A stretch of 64,000 nucleotides of DNA from Sphingobium sp. C100 (GTDB lineage Bacteria > Pseudomonadota > Alphaproteobacteria > Sphingomonadales > Sphingomonadaceae). A program made the translations under genes and the position numbers. Below the pieces are notes generated by a model. The model ran no database searches and was not told the DNA's origin. It was given only the letters and a program-made list of their open reading frames with translations. The DNA lies in assembly GCF_000508185.1 (NCBI RefSeq), contig NZ_AYOY01000112.1, positions 1 through 64,000 on the forward strand, given 5' to 3'. How positions within the stretch are numbered: position 1 is the first letter of the stretch; each line of letters opens with the position of its first letter. Positions 37,785 to 45,867 of the stretch are shown here, in pieces.

Positions 37785-38060
37785 GGGCGAATCCTGCGTG
37801 GCTAGATGTGAATGTCGCCGCGCCGACTAGCAGTGTCGCCCCGACCTAGCAAATCACCGCCGATACTGCCCCGCTTCGCCATCCAATTACCCGCCACGGC
37901 AGGCAAAACAGATGAATCGAACATATATATTGGACGAACGACGGAATATGAACGGATATTCAGGAACAACAGCCGATGTTCGACTATTATAGCTTCACGA
38001 ATTCAGGAGTCGGCCGATATGGCTGTGCTTCCCAAGAAGGTCGCACAACAGGAGATCGCA

Positions 38061-38501
38061 ATGATCCGCGCGTTTTTGTTCACAACGGCACTCGCTATTG
38101 CCGCGCCGGCTATGGCGCAGCAGTCGATGAGACCTAACCAGCCCATGATGCCGGGCGATCCCCAATCCACCCAGCCAGCGACGCCGGCGCAACCCGCGCA
38201 GCCCCAGGGCGCGATGCCGGCCGCGCCGTCCCAGCCCGCCCAGCCCCAGTCGGTGGCCTCCATCGTGGACAGCGAATTTCCGGCCTATGACGCCAATAGC
38301 GACCGCCAGCTCGACCAGTCGGAATTTTCGCGCTGGATGCTGGCGCTCAAGCATCAGGAGATGAAGGCTACGGGTCAGCCGCTTGCGGCGGATCAGATAA
38401 CGGCATGGGCCAATGGCGCCTTCAAGACGGCCGACACCGACAAAAACGGCATGATCAGCAAGCCGGAACTCATTGCCTATCTCAGCGGCGGCGGCGCTTG
38501 A
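38061..38501 (+). CDS. Secreted EF-hand protein with proline/glutamine-rich linker
   Basis: The start at 38061 has AGGAG eight bases upstream and gives a signal peptide (MIRAFLFTTALAIAAPAMA). Residues about 30-65 are a low-complexity P/Q/A linker (PATPAQPAQPQ repeats). Two EF-hand loops follow (YDANSDRQLDQSEF and DTDKNGMISKPEL), so calcium binding in the periplasm is likely. Longer frames (37812 or 38019) start ahead of the signal peptide and lack as good a ribosome binding site. Function is otherwise unknown. A strong terminator follows. The 276-bp upstream region holds nothing else I can support. Confidence 0.8.
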   Translation: MIRAFLFTTALAIAAPAMAQQSMRPNQPMMPGDPQSTQPATPAQPAQPQGAMPAAPSQPAQPQSVASIVDSEFPAYDANSDRQLDQSEFSRWMLALKHQEMKATGQPLAADQITAWANGAFKTADTDKNGMISKPELIAYLSGGGA

Positions 38502-38570
38502 ACTGACGCCGACTGGATTCCCCGCCTTGTCACGAAGGGCGGACAAAAAACCCGCAACGGGTCGCATTAT

Positions 38571-38607
38571 GGGCGGCATGGAACGAAGGCCATGCCGCCC
38601 TTTTTTT
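38571..38607 (+). terminator. Rho-independent terminator after the EF-hand gene
   Basis: An 11-bp perfect stem (GGGCGGCATGG at 38571-38581 and its complement at 38590-38600) with an 8-base loop is followed by seven T residues. Confidence 0.92.
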
Positions 38608-38719
38608 ATGTAGAGCTCGTGCGGACAAGTGAGACCCGGTCTTCCGCATAAAATGATTCGAAAACAAATGACTAGGACAGAAAACGGAGCAGCTCCGCCC
38701 TGCTTCCGCCAGGCGCGAA

Positions 38720-38914
38720 TCAGGTCTTCTTGCGGGCATAGAGCAGCGCGGCGACGATGGCGGCCGACCCAATTCCGACCGCGGTCCCCATCCATATCCC
38801 CTTGCCGGCGGATGCCCGCGCCGCGCCCGCCAAATCGGCCTGGTCCGCTGTGGAATTGATCGGGGTAGCGTCCTGTACGCCGGCGGCCGGCGCGCTGTCT
38901 TCGGTCTTGCTCAT
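38720..38914 (-). CDS. Small membrane protein (64 residues)
   Basis: The product begins MSKTEDSAPAAGV. It has a polar, alanine-rich region and one C-terminal membrane helix (about 40-58, GIWMGTAVGIGSAAIVAALLY) ending in ARKKT. I do not recognise a family. A longer frame to 38989 exists, but MSK gives the more natural start. It lies upstream of and divergent from the xylose operon, 165 bases away. Confidence 0.6.
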   Translation of the reverse strand: MSKTEDSAPAAGVQDATPINSTADQADLAGAARASAGKGIWMGTAVGIGSAAIVAALLYARKKT

Positions 38915-39035
38915 AGTGGATGCGATTATGCCGTAAAGCGCGCGTGCGGAAAAGATGCCTTGCTGTGTGCCGGCATGAACGCCTCCCACAGCGCCTTTTG
39001 CGCAACACCTCTTGACTTCGGACCGGCTTCCATGT

Positions 39036-39049
39036 TGGTAGCGCTATCA
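39036..39049. promoter_or_regulatory. LacI-type operator TGGTAGCGCTATCA at the xylose operon promoter
   Basis: The site is identical to the one at the TonB receptor promoter. TTGACT at 39012-39017 is a plausible -35 element, and the operator would overlap the -10 and start region. It lies 30 bases before the first gene of the operon. Confidence 0.75.
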
Positions 39050-39079
39050 AATTAACAACCATCCGTTTAGGAGTTGATG

Positions 39080-40225
39080 ATGCCGGGGGATGTTTCCTTG
39101 CTCGACTGCCTGCCGGGCGATTGGCGCCGTGGCTTGTTCATCGGCCGCGTCCAGACCGCCGACGGCCCCAGCCCGATCTTCGTTGCCCAAGGCATTGCCT
39201 ACGACATGAGCCGGGTCGCGCCGACCGTCGCGCAATTGATGGAAAAACTGCCGCTTTCCGCCAATGCCGGCACAGCGCTTGGCCCGCTCGAAACGATCGG
39301 CCTGCCACTGCTCAGCCCCGTCGACCTGCAATGCGTCAAGGCGTGCGGCGTTACCTTTGCCCTTTCCGCGCTGGAGCGCGTGATTGAAGAGCGCGCGCGC
39401 GGCGACGCCGGCGCAGCGGCCGACATTCGCGGTCGGTTGGAAGAGCGCGTGGGCGGTTCCATCCGCGCGGTCGTCCCCGGCACGCAGGAAGCGGCCGCCC
39501 TCAAGACCGCATTGATCGAGGATGGTCTCTGGTCCCAATATCTGGAGGTCGCGATCGGCCCCGATGCGGAGGTCTTCACCAAGGCGCCGGTCCTATCGAC
39601 GGTGGGCGCTGGCGCCCAGATCGGTATCCGTTCCGATTCCACCTGGAACAACCCCGAACCCGAAGTGGTGCTGATCGTCGATACAGCCGGAAACGCCATT
39701 GGCGCGACTCTGGGCAATGACGTGAATTTGCGCGACTTTGAGGGCCGCTCGGCGCTGTTGCTGGGCAAGGCGAAGGATAATAATGCGTCCTGCTCGCTCG
39801 GACCGCTCATCCGCCTGTTCGACGGCGACTTTTCCATCGACGACGTGCGCAATGCCGAGGTCGAGCTGACCATCGAGGGACCGGAAGGCTATCGCCTGGA
39901 AGGCGCCAGCAGCATGAACCAGATCAGCCGCGATCCGCTGGAACTGGTGCGCCAGACCCTGTCCGAACATCAATATCCCGACGGTTTCGCCCTGTTCCTG
40001 GGGACGCTGTTCGCGCCCGTACAGGACCGGGACGAACCTGGCCGCGGCTTCACCCACAAGGTCGGCGACGTGGTGACCATCGCAACCCCGCGCCTGGGCA
40101 AGCTGGTCAACCAGGTGGTGACATCGAAGGATGCGGCGCCCTGGACCTTCGGTCTCACCGCATTGATGACCAATCTGGCCGCGCGCGGCTTGCTGACCCC
40201 TGCCCAAGAGAAAGAGACTGCATGA
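39080..40225 (+). CDS. xylX: FAA-hydrolase-family sugar acid dehydratase (XylX-like, 2-keto-3-deoxyxylonate dehydratase)
   Basis: This 381-residue protein of the fumarylacetoacetate hydrolase superfamily carries the metal-site region (NNPEPEVVLIVDTAGNAIGATLGNDVNLRDFEGRSALLLGKAKDNNASCSLGP). Its size and layout match XylX of the Weimberg pathway, which converts 2-keto-3-deoxyxylonate to 2-ketoglutarate semialdehyde. The adjacent xylose dehydrogenase and lactonase genes support this, but a related pentonate dehydratase (for example for arabinonate) is possible. ATG 39080 lies six bases after TAGGAG. The stop overlaps the next start (ATGA). Confidence 0.8.
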   Translation: MPGDVSLLDCLPGDWRRGLFIGRVQTADGPSPIFVAQGIAYDMSRVAPTVAQLMEKLPLSANAGTALGPLETIGLPLLSPVDLQCVKACGVTFALSALERVIEERARGDAGAAADIRGRLEERVGGSIRAVVPGTQEAAALKTALIEDGLWSQYLEVAIGPDAEVFTKAPVLSTVGAGAQIGIRSDSTWNNPEPEVVLIVDTAGNAIGATLGNDVNLRDFEGRSALLLGKAKDNNASCSLGPLIRLFDGDFSIDDVRNAEVELTIEGPEGYRLEGASSMNQISRDPLELVRQTLSEHQYPDGFALFLGTLFAPVQDRDEPGRGFTHKVGDVVTIATPRLGKLVNQVVTSKDAAPWTFGLTALMTNLAARGLLTPAQEKETA

Positions 40226-40998
40226 CCAGCGTCCCCTCCCCCAGCCGCGCTCAATATCCCAGTCTCAGCGGCAAACGGGTTTTCATTTCCGGCGGCGGCA
40301 GCGGCATCGGCGCGGGCCTGGTCGAAGCCTTTGCCCGGCAGGGCGCGAAGGTCGCCTTTTGCGACATTGCCGTGGCCGAGAGCGAAGCGGTGGTCGCCCA
40401 CCTTGGCGACGCCGCGTTCACGCCCGTTTTTCATGCGGTCGACCTGCGCGACATCGACGCGGTGCAGGTGATGATCGGCGCGGTCGATGACCAGCTTGGC
40501 GGGATCGACATCTTGATCAACAATGCCGCCAATGACGACCGTCACAGCATCGACGATGTGACGCCGGCCTATTGGGACGAACGGATGGCCGTCAATCTGC
40601 GTCATTTCTTCTTCGCCAGCCAGGCGGCCGTCCCCGCGATGAAGCGCGCAGGCGGCGGCGTGATCCTCAACTTCGGGTCGATCAGCTGGCACCTCGCCTT
40701 GCCCGAACTGACACTATACCAGACCGCCAAGGCAGCGATCGAGGGGCTGACCCGCAGCCTCGCCCGCGATCTTGGCCGCGACAATATCCGCGTCAACACC
40801 ATCATTCCGGGCAATGTAAAAACCCCCCGCCAGGAAAAATGGTATACCCCCGAAGGCGAGGCGGAGATCGTCGCGGCGCAATGTCTGGACGGCCGCATCC
40901 TGCCGCACGACGTTGCCGCGCTGGCGATGTTCCTGGCGTCGGACGATGCGCGCTTCTGCACCGGCCATGACTATTTCATCGATGCCGGCTGGCGCTGA
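40222..40998 (+). CDS. xylB: SDR-family D-xylose 1-dehydrogenase
   Basis: This short-chain dehydrogenase of 258 residues has the cofactor motif GGGSGIG (24-30), D48 (a sign of NAD preference), NNAAN and the catalytic S/Y166/K170 (YQTAK). It resembles the Caulobacter xylose dehydrogenase, which oxidises xylose to xylonolactone. Its place between the XylX-like and lactonase genes supports the assignment. Another aldose is possible. It overlaps the upstream gene by four bases. Confidence 0.82.
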   Translation: MTSVPSPSRAQYPSLSGKRVFISGGGSGIGAGLVEAFARQGAKVAFCDIAVAESEAVVAHLGDAAFTPVFHAVDLRDIDAVQVMIGAVDDQLGGIDILINNAANDDRHSIDDVTPAYWDERMAVNLRHFFFASQAAVPAMKRAGGGVILNFGSISWHLALPELTLYQTAKAAIEGLTRSLARDLGRDNIRVNTIIPGNVKTPRQEKWYTPEGEAEIVAAQCLDGRILPHDVAALAMFLASDDARFCTGHDYFIDAGWR

Positions 40999-40999
40999 G

Positions 41000-41875
41000 A
41001 TGCGGACTGCCGTGCCGCAGAGCGTCCTGACGGTCGGCGCCATGCTGGGCGAAGGTCCGGTATGGGTAGCGCGCGACGCCGCTTTGTGGTTCGTCGATAT
41101 CAAGGGGCATCGCATCCACCGCTTCGACCCGGCGCTGGGCGTCGGGCGCAGTTGGGCGGCGCCCGGCCAGGTGGGCTGGATCGTGCCGACCGACGACGGG
41201 CTGTTCGCGGTCGGGCTGCAATCGGGCGTGCACCGATTCGATCCGGCGCGGGGCAGTTTCGTTGCGATCCACGCGCCCGAAGCGCATCTGCCCGGCAATC
41301 GCCTGAACGACGCCTGCGTCGCGCCCGACGGGGCGCTCTGGTTCGGGTCGATGGACGATGCGGAGGAGGCCGTTAGCGGCTATTTCTATCGGTTCCACAA
41401 GGGCGTCTGCATTGAAACAGGCCTGCCATCGGTGTCGATCACCAACGGCCCCGCCCTCTCACCCGATGGCCGTAACCTTTATCACACCGACACGCTGGGC
41501 AAGCGCATCTGGCGCACCGAACTGGCGGCGGACGGAACGGTCGGCAACACGCACCTGTTCGCCCGGATCGAGGATGGCGCGGGCTATCCGGACGGCCCGA
41601 CGATCGACGTCGAAGGATGCCTGTGGACCGGCCTGTTCGGCGGCTGGGCCGTGCGCCGCTATGATCCGGCGGGCACGCTGATGCGCGAAATCCGCTTCCC
41701 GGTGGCGAACATCACGAAAATCGCCTTTGGCGACGAAGACCTGCGCACCGCCTATGCGACGACCGCGCGCAAGGGGCTGGACATGACAGCGTTGACAGAA
41801 CAGCCGCTGGCAGGCGATCTGTTCGCCTTCGACCCTGGCGTCGCAGGGCTGCCGGGGCATGTTGCGACAATATAG
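41000..41875 (+). CDS. xylC: SMP-30/gluconolactonase-family xylonolactonase
   Basis: This six-bladed beta-propeller lactonase of 291 residues contains EGPVWVARDAALWFVDIKGHRIHRFDP (metal-binding glutamate near the N-terminus), NDACVAPDGALWFGSMDD and ITNGPALSPDGRNLYHTDTLGKRIW, typical of the SMP-30 family. It would open xylonolactone to xylonate. It starts one base after the xylose dehydrogenase stop. A frame that begins earlier (40913) overlaps that gene and is not used. Confidence 0.85.
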   Translation: MRTAVPQSVLTVGAMLGEGPVWVARDAALWFVDIKGHRIHRFDPALGVGRSWAAPGQVGWIVPTDDGLFAVGLQSGVHRFDPARGSFVAIHAPEAHLPGNRLNDACVAPDGALWFGSMDDAEEAVSGYFYRFHKGVCIETGLPSVSITNGPALSPDGRNLYHTDTLGKRIWRTELAADGTVGNTHLFARIEDGAGYPDGPTIDVEGCLWTGLFGGWAVRRYDPAGTLMREIRFPVANITKIAFGDEDLRTAYATTARKGLDMTALTEQPLAGDLFAFDPGVAGLPGHVATI

Positions 41876-41893
41876 ACGATCAGGAAGGACAGG

Positions 41894-43309
41894 ATGATGA
41901 GTGAGGGGAGCGCCGAGAGGGTCAATATGGCCTTCATTGCAGCGATCGTCGCGGTAGCGACGATCGGCGGTTTCATGTTCGGCTATGATTCGGGCGTCAT
42001 CAACGGCACGCAAAAGGGGCTGGAAAGCGCCTTCGACCTGGGCAAGCTGGGCATCGGCATCAATGTCGGCGCCATCCTGGTCGGCTCGTCCATCGGTGCG
42101 TTCGGCGCGGGCCGCATGGCCGACATCATCGGCCGGCGCGGCGTGATGATGCTGGCCGCCATCCTGTTCCTGGGCAGCGCGCTGCTGGCCGGCGCGGCCG
42201 GTTCCTCGGCCATCTTCATCTTCGCCCGCATCATCGGCGGACTGGGCGTCGGCGCGGCCAGCGTCATTTCCCCCGTCTATATCTCCGAAGTCACCCCCGC
42301 CGCCGTGCGCGGGCGCCTGTCGTCGGTGCAGCAGGTGATGATCATTTCCGGCCTGACCGGCGCCTTCGTCGCCAACTTCGTGCTCGCGCGCTATGCGGGC
42401 GGCTCGACCGCTGAACTGTGGCTGGGCTTCCCGGCCTGGCGCTGGATGTTCTGGCTTCAGGCGATCCCTGCCGCCATCTATTTCCTGGCGCTGCTGGTGA
42501 TCCCGGAAAGCCCGCGCTACCTCGTCGCGCGCGGGCAGGAAGAACGCGCCCATGCGGTGCTGACCCGGCTGTTCGGCGGGCAGGAAGCGACGCGCAAGGT
42601 GGCGGAGATCCGCGCCAGCCTGGCTGCCGATCATCACCGGCCCAAGCTCAGCGACCTGATCGACAAGGCCAGCGGCAAGGTCCGCCCGATCGTGTGGACC
42701 GGCATCGGCCTCGCCGTCTTTCAGCAGCTCGTCGGCATCAACGTCGTCTTCTATTATGGCGCGACGCTGTGGGAAGCCGTCGGCTTTTCCGAAGATTATG
42801 CGCTTCAGATCAATATCCTGTCCGGCGTCCTGTCGATCGGCGCCTGCCTCGCCACCATCACCATGGTCGATCGGATCGGGCGCAAGCCGTTGCTGCTGAT
42901 CGGCTCGGCGGGCATGGCCCTCACGCTGGCGATCGTCGCCTATGCCTTTTCCACTGCCGTCACCGGCACGGACGGCGCTGTCATGCTGCCGGGCAATAAC
43001 GGGGTGATGGCGCTGATCGCGGCCAATCTCTACGTGATCTTCTTCAACATGAGCTGGGGCCCGATCATGTGGGTCATGCTGGGCGAAATGTTCCCGAACC
43101 AGATCCGCGGTTCGGGACTTGCCGTCGCGGGCTTTGCCCAGTGGATCGCCAATGCGGTCGTCTCGGTCAGCTTCCCTTCGCTGGTGGTCTGGCCGGGTCT
43201 GGCGGTCGCCTATGTCGGCTATGCCGTGTTCGCCGCCATCTCCTTCTTCTTCGTGCGCGCCATGGTCAATGAAACCAAGGGCCGCGAGCTTGAGGATATG
43301 GTCGGCTGA
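41894..43309 (+). CDS. Sugar:proton symporter, probable xylose transporter (XylE-like MFS)
   Basis: This 471-residue transporter of the sugar porter family has 12 helices. Motifs include GGFMFGYDSGVINGT, GRMADIIGRRGVMM, the R-x-x-x-G-x-G segment (IIGGLGVGAASVISPVYISEVTPAAVRGRL), WRWMFWLQAIPA, VIPESPRYLVARG, FQQLVGINVVFYYG and the C-terminal NETKGRELEDM. These are the signatures of E. coli XylE. Position in the operon points to xylose. The next gene appears to start on its stop codon. Confidence 0.9.
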   Translation: MMSEGSAERVNMAFIAAIVAVATIGGFMFGYDSGVINGTQKGLESAFDLGKLGIGINVGAILVGSSIGAFGAGRMADIIGRRGVMMLAAILFLGSALLAGAAGSSAIFIFARIIGGLGVGAASVISPVYISEVTPAAVRGRLSSVQQVMIISGLTGAFVANFVLARYAGGSTAELWLGFPAWRWMFWLQAIPAAIYFLALLVIPESPRYLVARGQEERAHAVLTRLFGGQEATRKVAEIRASLAADHHRPKLSDLIDKASGKVRPIVWTGIGLAVFQQLVGINVVFYYGATLWEAVGFSEDYALQINILSGVLSIGACLATITMVDRIGRKPLLLIGSAGMALTLAIVAYAFSTAVTGTDGAVMLPGNNGVMALIAANLYVIFFNMSWGPIMWVMLGEMFPNQIRGSGLAVAGFAQWIANAVVSVSFPSLVVWPGLAVAYVGYAVFAAISFFFVRAMVNETKGRELEDMVG

Positions 43310-44196
43310 GCCAGAAGGTCATCATCCTGCGGGCGGGGGCGCTGGAGGCAGCGCTCTCGCCCGCGATCGGCGGGTCGCTGCTGCATCTGGCGCTGGACGG
43401 CGCCGACCTGCTTCGGCGCGCGTCCGCCGGCGCCGACGATCCGCTCGCCACGGCGAGTTTTCCGCTGGTCCCTTATGCCAACCGGATCGCGGAGGGGCGC
43501 TTCGATTTTGACGGGGCAAGCTATCGGCTTCCGCTGAATTTCGGCGATCATCCGCACAGCCTCCATGGCTTTGGCTGGCAGGCGAAATGGACAGCGAAAG
43601 CGACAGGTGCAACGACCGCGCAACTCGTCCATGACCATGGTGGCGATGCTGGCTGGCCATGGCCCTATCGCGCGGAGCAGCAAGTCGCGCTGACTGCGTT
43701 GCAGCTGTCCATTTCGCTGTCACTTTTCAACGCGGGCGACCGCCCGATGCCGGCAGGCCTGGGCTTTCATCCCTATTTCATGGCCGATGCCGCGACGACG
43801 CTGCGCTTCGGCGCGCGCAGCCTGTGGCTGTCGACGCCAGACATGCTGCCGGACCGCGAAGCGCCCGCCGACGCGCTGGGCGACTGGTCGCGGCTGGCAA
43901 TCGTGCGCGGCGACCGGCTGATCGACAATGTCTATGGCGGCTGGGACGGCGCGGCGACGATCGAGCGCGGCGACGGGCTGCGCCTGACGCTGACCGCCAC
44001 CGGCGCGGACTGGCTCCATGTCTATCGCCCGCCCGGCAGCGCCGATTTCTGCCTGGAGCCGGTCAGCCACATGCCCGACGCGATCCATCGCGGGACCATG
44101 CCGATTCTGCCGCCAGGCGGCACGGCCAGCCTTTCCATGACCATCGCGATCGACAAAAGCGATCAGACGCTTCCGAAATCCGACGCGATCGCCTAA
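43306..44196 (+). CDS. Aldose 1-epimerase (GalM-like) with no standard start codon
   Basis: This mutarotase-like protein has FPLVPYANRIAEGRF, HSLHGFGW, GGDAGWPWPYRAEQ, LGFHPYF and VIDNVYGGW-like (LIDNVYGGWDG) motifs. Coding sequence clearly extends back to about 43310, but no ATG, GTG or TTG occurs in frame between the stop at 43291 and TTG 43699. I placed the start at CTG 43306, which overlaps the upstream TGA as CTGA and follows GAGG at 43292-43295. Translation would then be coupled to the transporter gene. It would equilibrate xylose anomers for the dehydrogenase. An ATC or GTC start is also possible. Confidence 0.72.
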   Translation: MSQKVIILRAGALEAALSPAIGGSLLHLALDGADLLRRASAGADDPLATASFPLVPYANRIAEGRFDFDGASYRLPLNFGDHPHSLHGFGWQAKWTAKATGATTAQLVHDHGGDAGWPWPYRAEQQVALTALQLSISLSLFNAGDRPMPAGLGFHPYFMADAATTLRFGARSLWLSTPDMLPDREAPADALGDWSRLAIVRGDRLIDNVYGGWDGAATIERGDGLRLTLTATGADWLHVYRPPGSADFCLEPVSHMPDAIHRGTMPILPPGGTASLSMTIAIDKSDQTLPKSDAIA

Positions 44197-44228
44197 GCTG
44201 TCACAAACGGCAGCGAGGGTATCAGCCA

Positions 44229-44579
44229 ATGCAATTTCTGCGGACCGCCTTCTGGGTCGTCATCGCCGTGGCGCTCGTCTTTTTCTGCATGGCCAATTAT
44301 GTGCCCGTGACCGTCAGGCTATGGGGCGACCTGGTCATGGAAACCAAGCTGCCGGTGCTGCTGATCGGCGCATTCCTGCTCGGCGCGCTGCCCTTCTGGG
44401 TGATGGCGCGGGCGACGCGCTGGCGGTTGAAGCGGCGGCTCGACAACACGCAGCGCGCGCTGGTCGCGGCCACCGCTGCGCCGGCCGTTCCGGCAACTCC
44501 GCCGTCCTATTCCGACGCGCCGGCCCTTTCGGCTGGCGAACCCCTGCCCTCCACCCCCAACATCACAGGCCCTGCATGA
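44229..44579 (+). CDS. LapA-domain membrane protein
   Basis: This 116-residue protein has two membrane helices (about 5-24 and 42-62) in the arrangement of the LapA/DUF1049 family (RTAFWVVIAVALVFFCMANYVPVTVRLWG ... LLIGAFLLGALPFWVMARATRWRLKRRL). A P/A-rich tail follows. In E. coli LapA relatives work with LapB in controlling lipopolysaccharide synthesis. The gene overlaps pyrF by four bases, a pairing also seen in other alphaproteobacteria. Confidence 0.8.
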   Translation: MQFLRTAFWVVIAVALVFFCMANYVPVTVRLWGDLVMETKLPVLLIGAFLLGALPFWVMARATRWRLKRRLDNTQRALVAATAAPAVPATPPSYSDAPALSAGEPLPSTPNITGPA

Positions 44580-45250
44580 GAAGTCCCATCTATGTCGCCA
44601 TCGACACGCCAGACCTCGCCAAGGCGCAGCATCTGGCGGGACAGGTGCGTCATCATGTCGGCGGGCTGAAGCTGGGACTCGAATTTTTCTGCGCCCATGG
44701 CCATCATGGCGTGCATGAAATGATGAAGTTCGAACTGCCGATCTTCCTCGACCTCAAGCTGCACGACATTCCCAACACGGTGGCGAAGGCGGTGCAGGCG
44801 CTGCACCTGCTGGAACCGGCGATCCTGACTGTCCACGCCGGGGGCGGCCGCGCGATGCTGGAGGACGCCAAGGCGGCGGCGGGGGTCAATACCAAGGTCG
44901 TGGCCGTGACCGTGCTAACCAGCCTCGACGATGGCGACCTGCTCGACATCGGCGTGGGCGGCAAGGCTGGAGATCAGGTCCGTCGCCTGGCCGACCTGGC
45001 GCAGAGCGCGGGACTGGACGGAATCGTCTGTTCCGGCGAGGAAGTCGCGATGGCGAAGGCCGCCTGGCATGACGGCTTCTTCGTCGTGCCCGGCGTGCGC
45101 CCGGCCGGCGGCGCGCTGGGCGACCAGAAGCGCGCGGTGACCCCGCGTCATGCACTCGACAACGGCGCGTCGATCCTGGTGGTGGGACGGCCGATCAGCC
45201 TGGCGGAAAACCCCGACCTCGCCGCACGGGAAATCGAAGCGACGCTATAA
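44576..45250 (+). CDS. pyrF: Orotidine 5'-phosphate decarboxylase
   Basis: PyrF catalyses the last step of UMP synthesis. The 224-residue protein has the catalytic D-x-K-x-x-D-I-P-x-T motif (FLDLKLHDIPNTV), VHAGGG, VTVLTS and the C-terminal phosphate-binding VVGRPI region. The ATG overlaps the stop of the LapA-domain gene. Frames that begin earlier lie in the wrong reading frame of that gene. Confidence 0.95.
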   Translation: MRSPIYVAIDTPDLAKAQHLAGQVRHHVGGLKLGLEFFCAHGHHGVHEMMKFELPIFLDLKLHDIPNTVAKAVQALHLLEPAILTVHAGGGRAMLEDAKAAAGVNTKVVAVTVLTSLDDGDLLDIGVGGKAGDQVRRLADLAQSAGLDGIVCSGEEVAMAKAAWHDGFFVVPGVRPAGGALGDQKRAVTPRHALDNGASILVVGRPISLAENPDLAAREIEATL

Positions 45251-45413
45251 GGCGGCTGGGTAGCTTGCCGACATGCGCGAATGCCCGTGGCGGGTGGGTA
45301 GGCGACTGTCTGCTTTTGGAGAGATGACCGGTAATAGCTGACGCTGGGCTGTAAAGATCGTTCGGCAACAATCGCCCACTGGCGGACATTGCCTCATATG
45401 CTACGACAGCCCT

Positions 45414-45707
45414 ATGACCTACACTCAGTCGCTGGCCATCCATATCGTTACCGCAGTCGCGGTTGGGGTGGCATTGGATTGGGCGATTTTCGAGCGCTTC
45501 AAGATGATTGTCGGAGCGTTTGGGGATAGTGGCGAGGTTCGATACCGCGAACTACCGTCTTGGCGCGTGGTCGTAGTTATTCTTGCGTCCGCAATTGTAG
45601 GCATCAGCTTGGCGGCTCCAGTGCTGCTCGCTTTTCCGTTCTGGATCGGGACAGCACTGTTCGTTATGTCGAACATCTGCGCAAACGCTGTCGCCTTAAG
45701 GCGCTGA
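45414..45707 (+). CDS. Orphan small membrane protein in an atypical islet
   Basis: The 97-residue product has two hydrophobic stretches (about 7-25 and 51-90) and begins MTYTQSLAIHIVTAVAVG. I do not recognise a family. The gene and its flanks (45251-45860) are visibly poorer in G and C than the neighbours and use codons that are rare elsewhere in the window (for example ATT, GTT and TTC mixed with TCG). No good ribosome binding site is visible. It may be recently acquired or a decaying remnant. Confidence 0.45.
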   Translation: MTYTQSLAIHIVTAVAVGVALDWAIFERFKMIVGAFGDSGEVRYRELPSWRVVVVILASAIVGISLAAPVLLAFPFWIGTALFVMSNICANAVALRR

Positions 45708-45867
45708 TTATATCGGCCTGTATGTAAGCAGGAACGGCAGCTTTCCACCAATTTCGTCTTTCAGCGTTCAACGGGCCATCTAAATGAGTGGCCAGTTTCA
45801 GGGATAAGGATAATCTGGCAGAGTGACCAAAAATGGCCGCTACCGGCCAGTCCGCCCGGCGCGCGGT

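Noticed and set aside
37963-37967. GGAAC upstream of the EF-hand gene as an EcfG promoter
   Set aside because: No CGTT or GTT lies at 16-17 bases from it; GTT occurs after only 10 bases.
37812-38060. Upstream extension of the EF-hand protein
   Set aside because: It would bury the signal peptide. The ATG at 38061 has an excellent AGGAG site.
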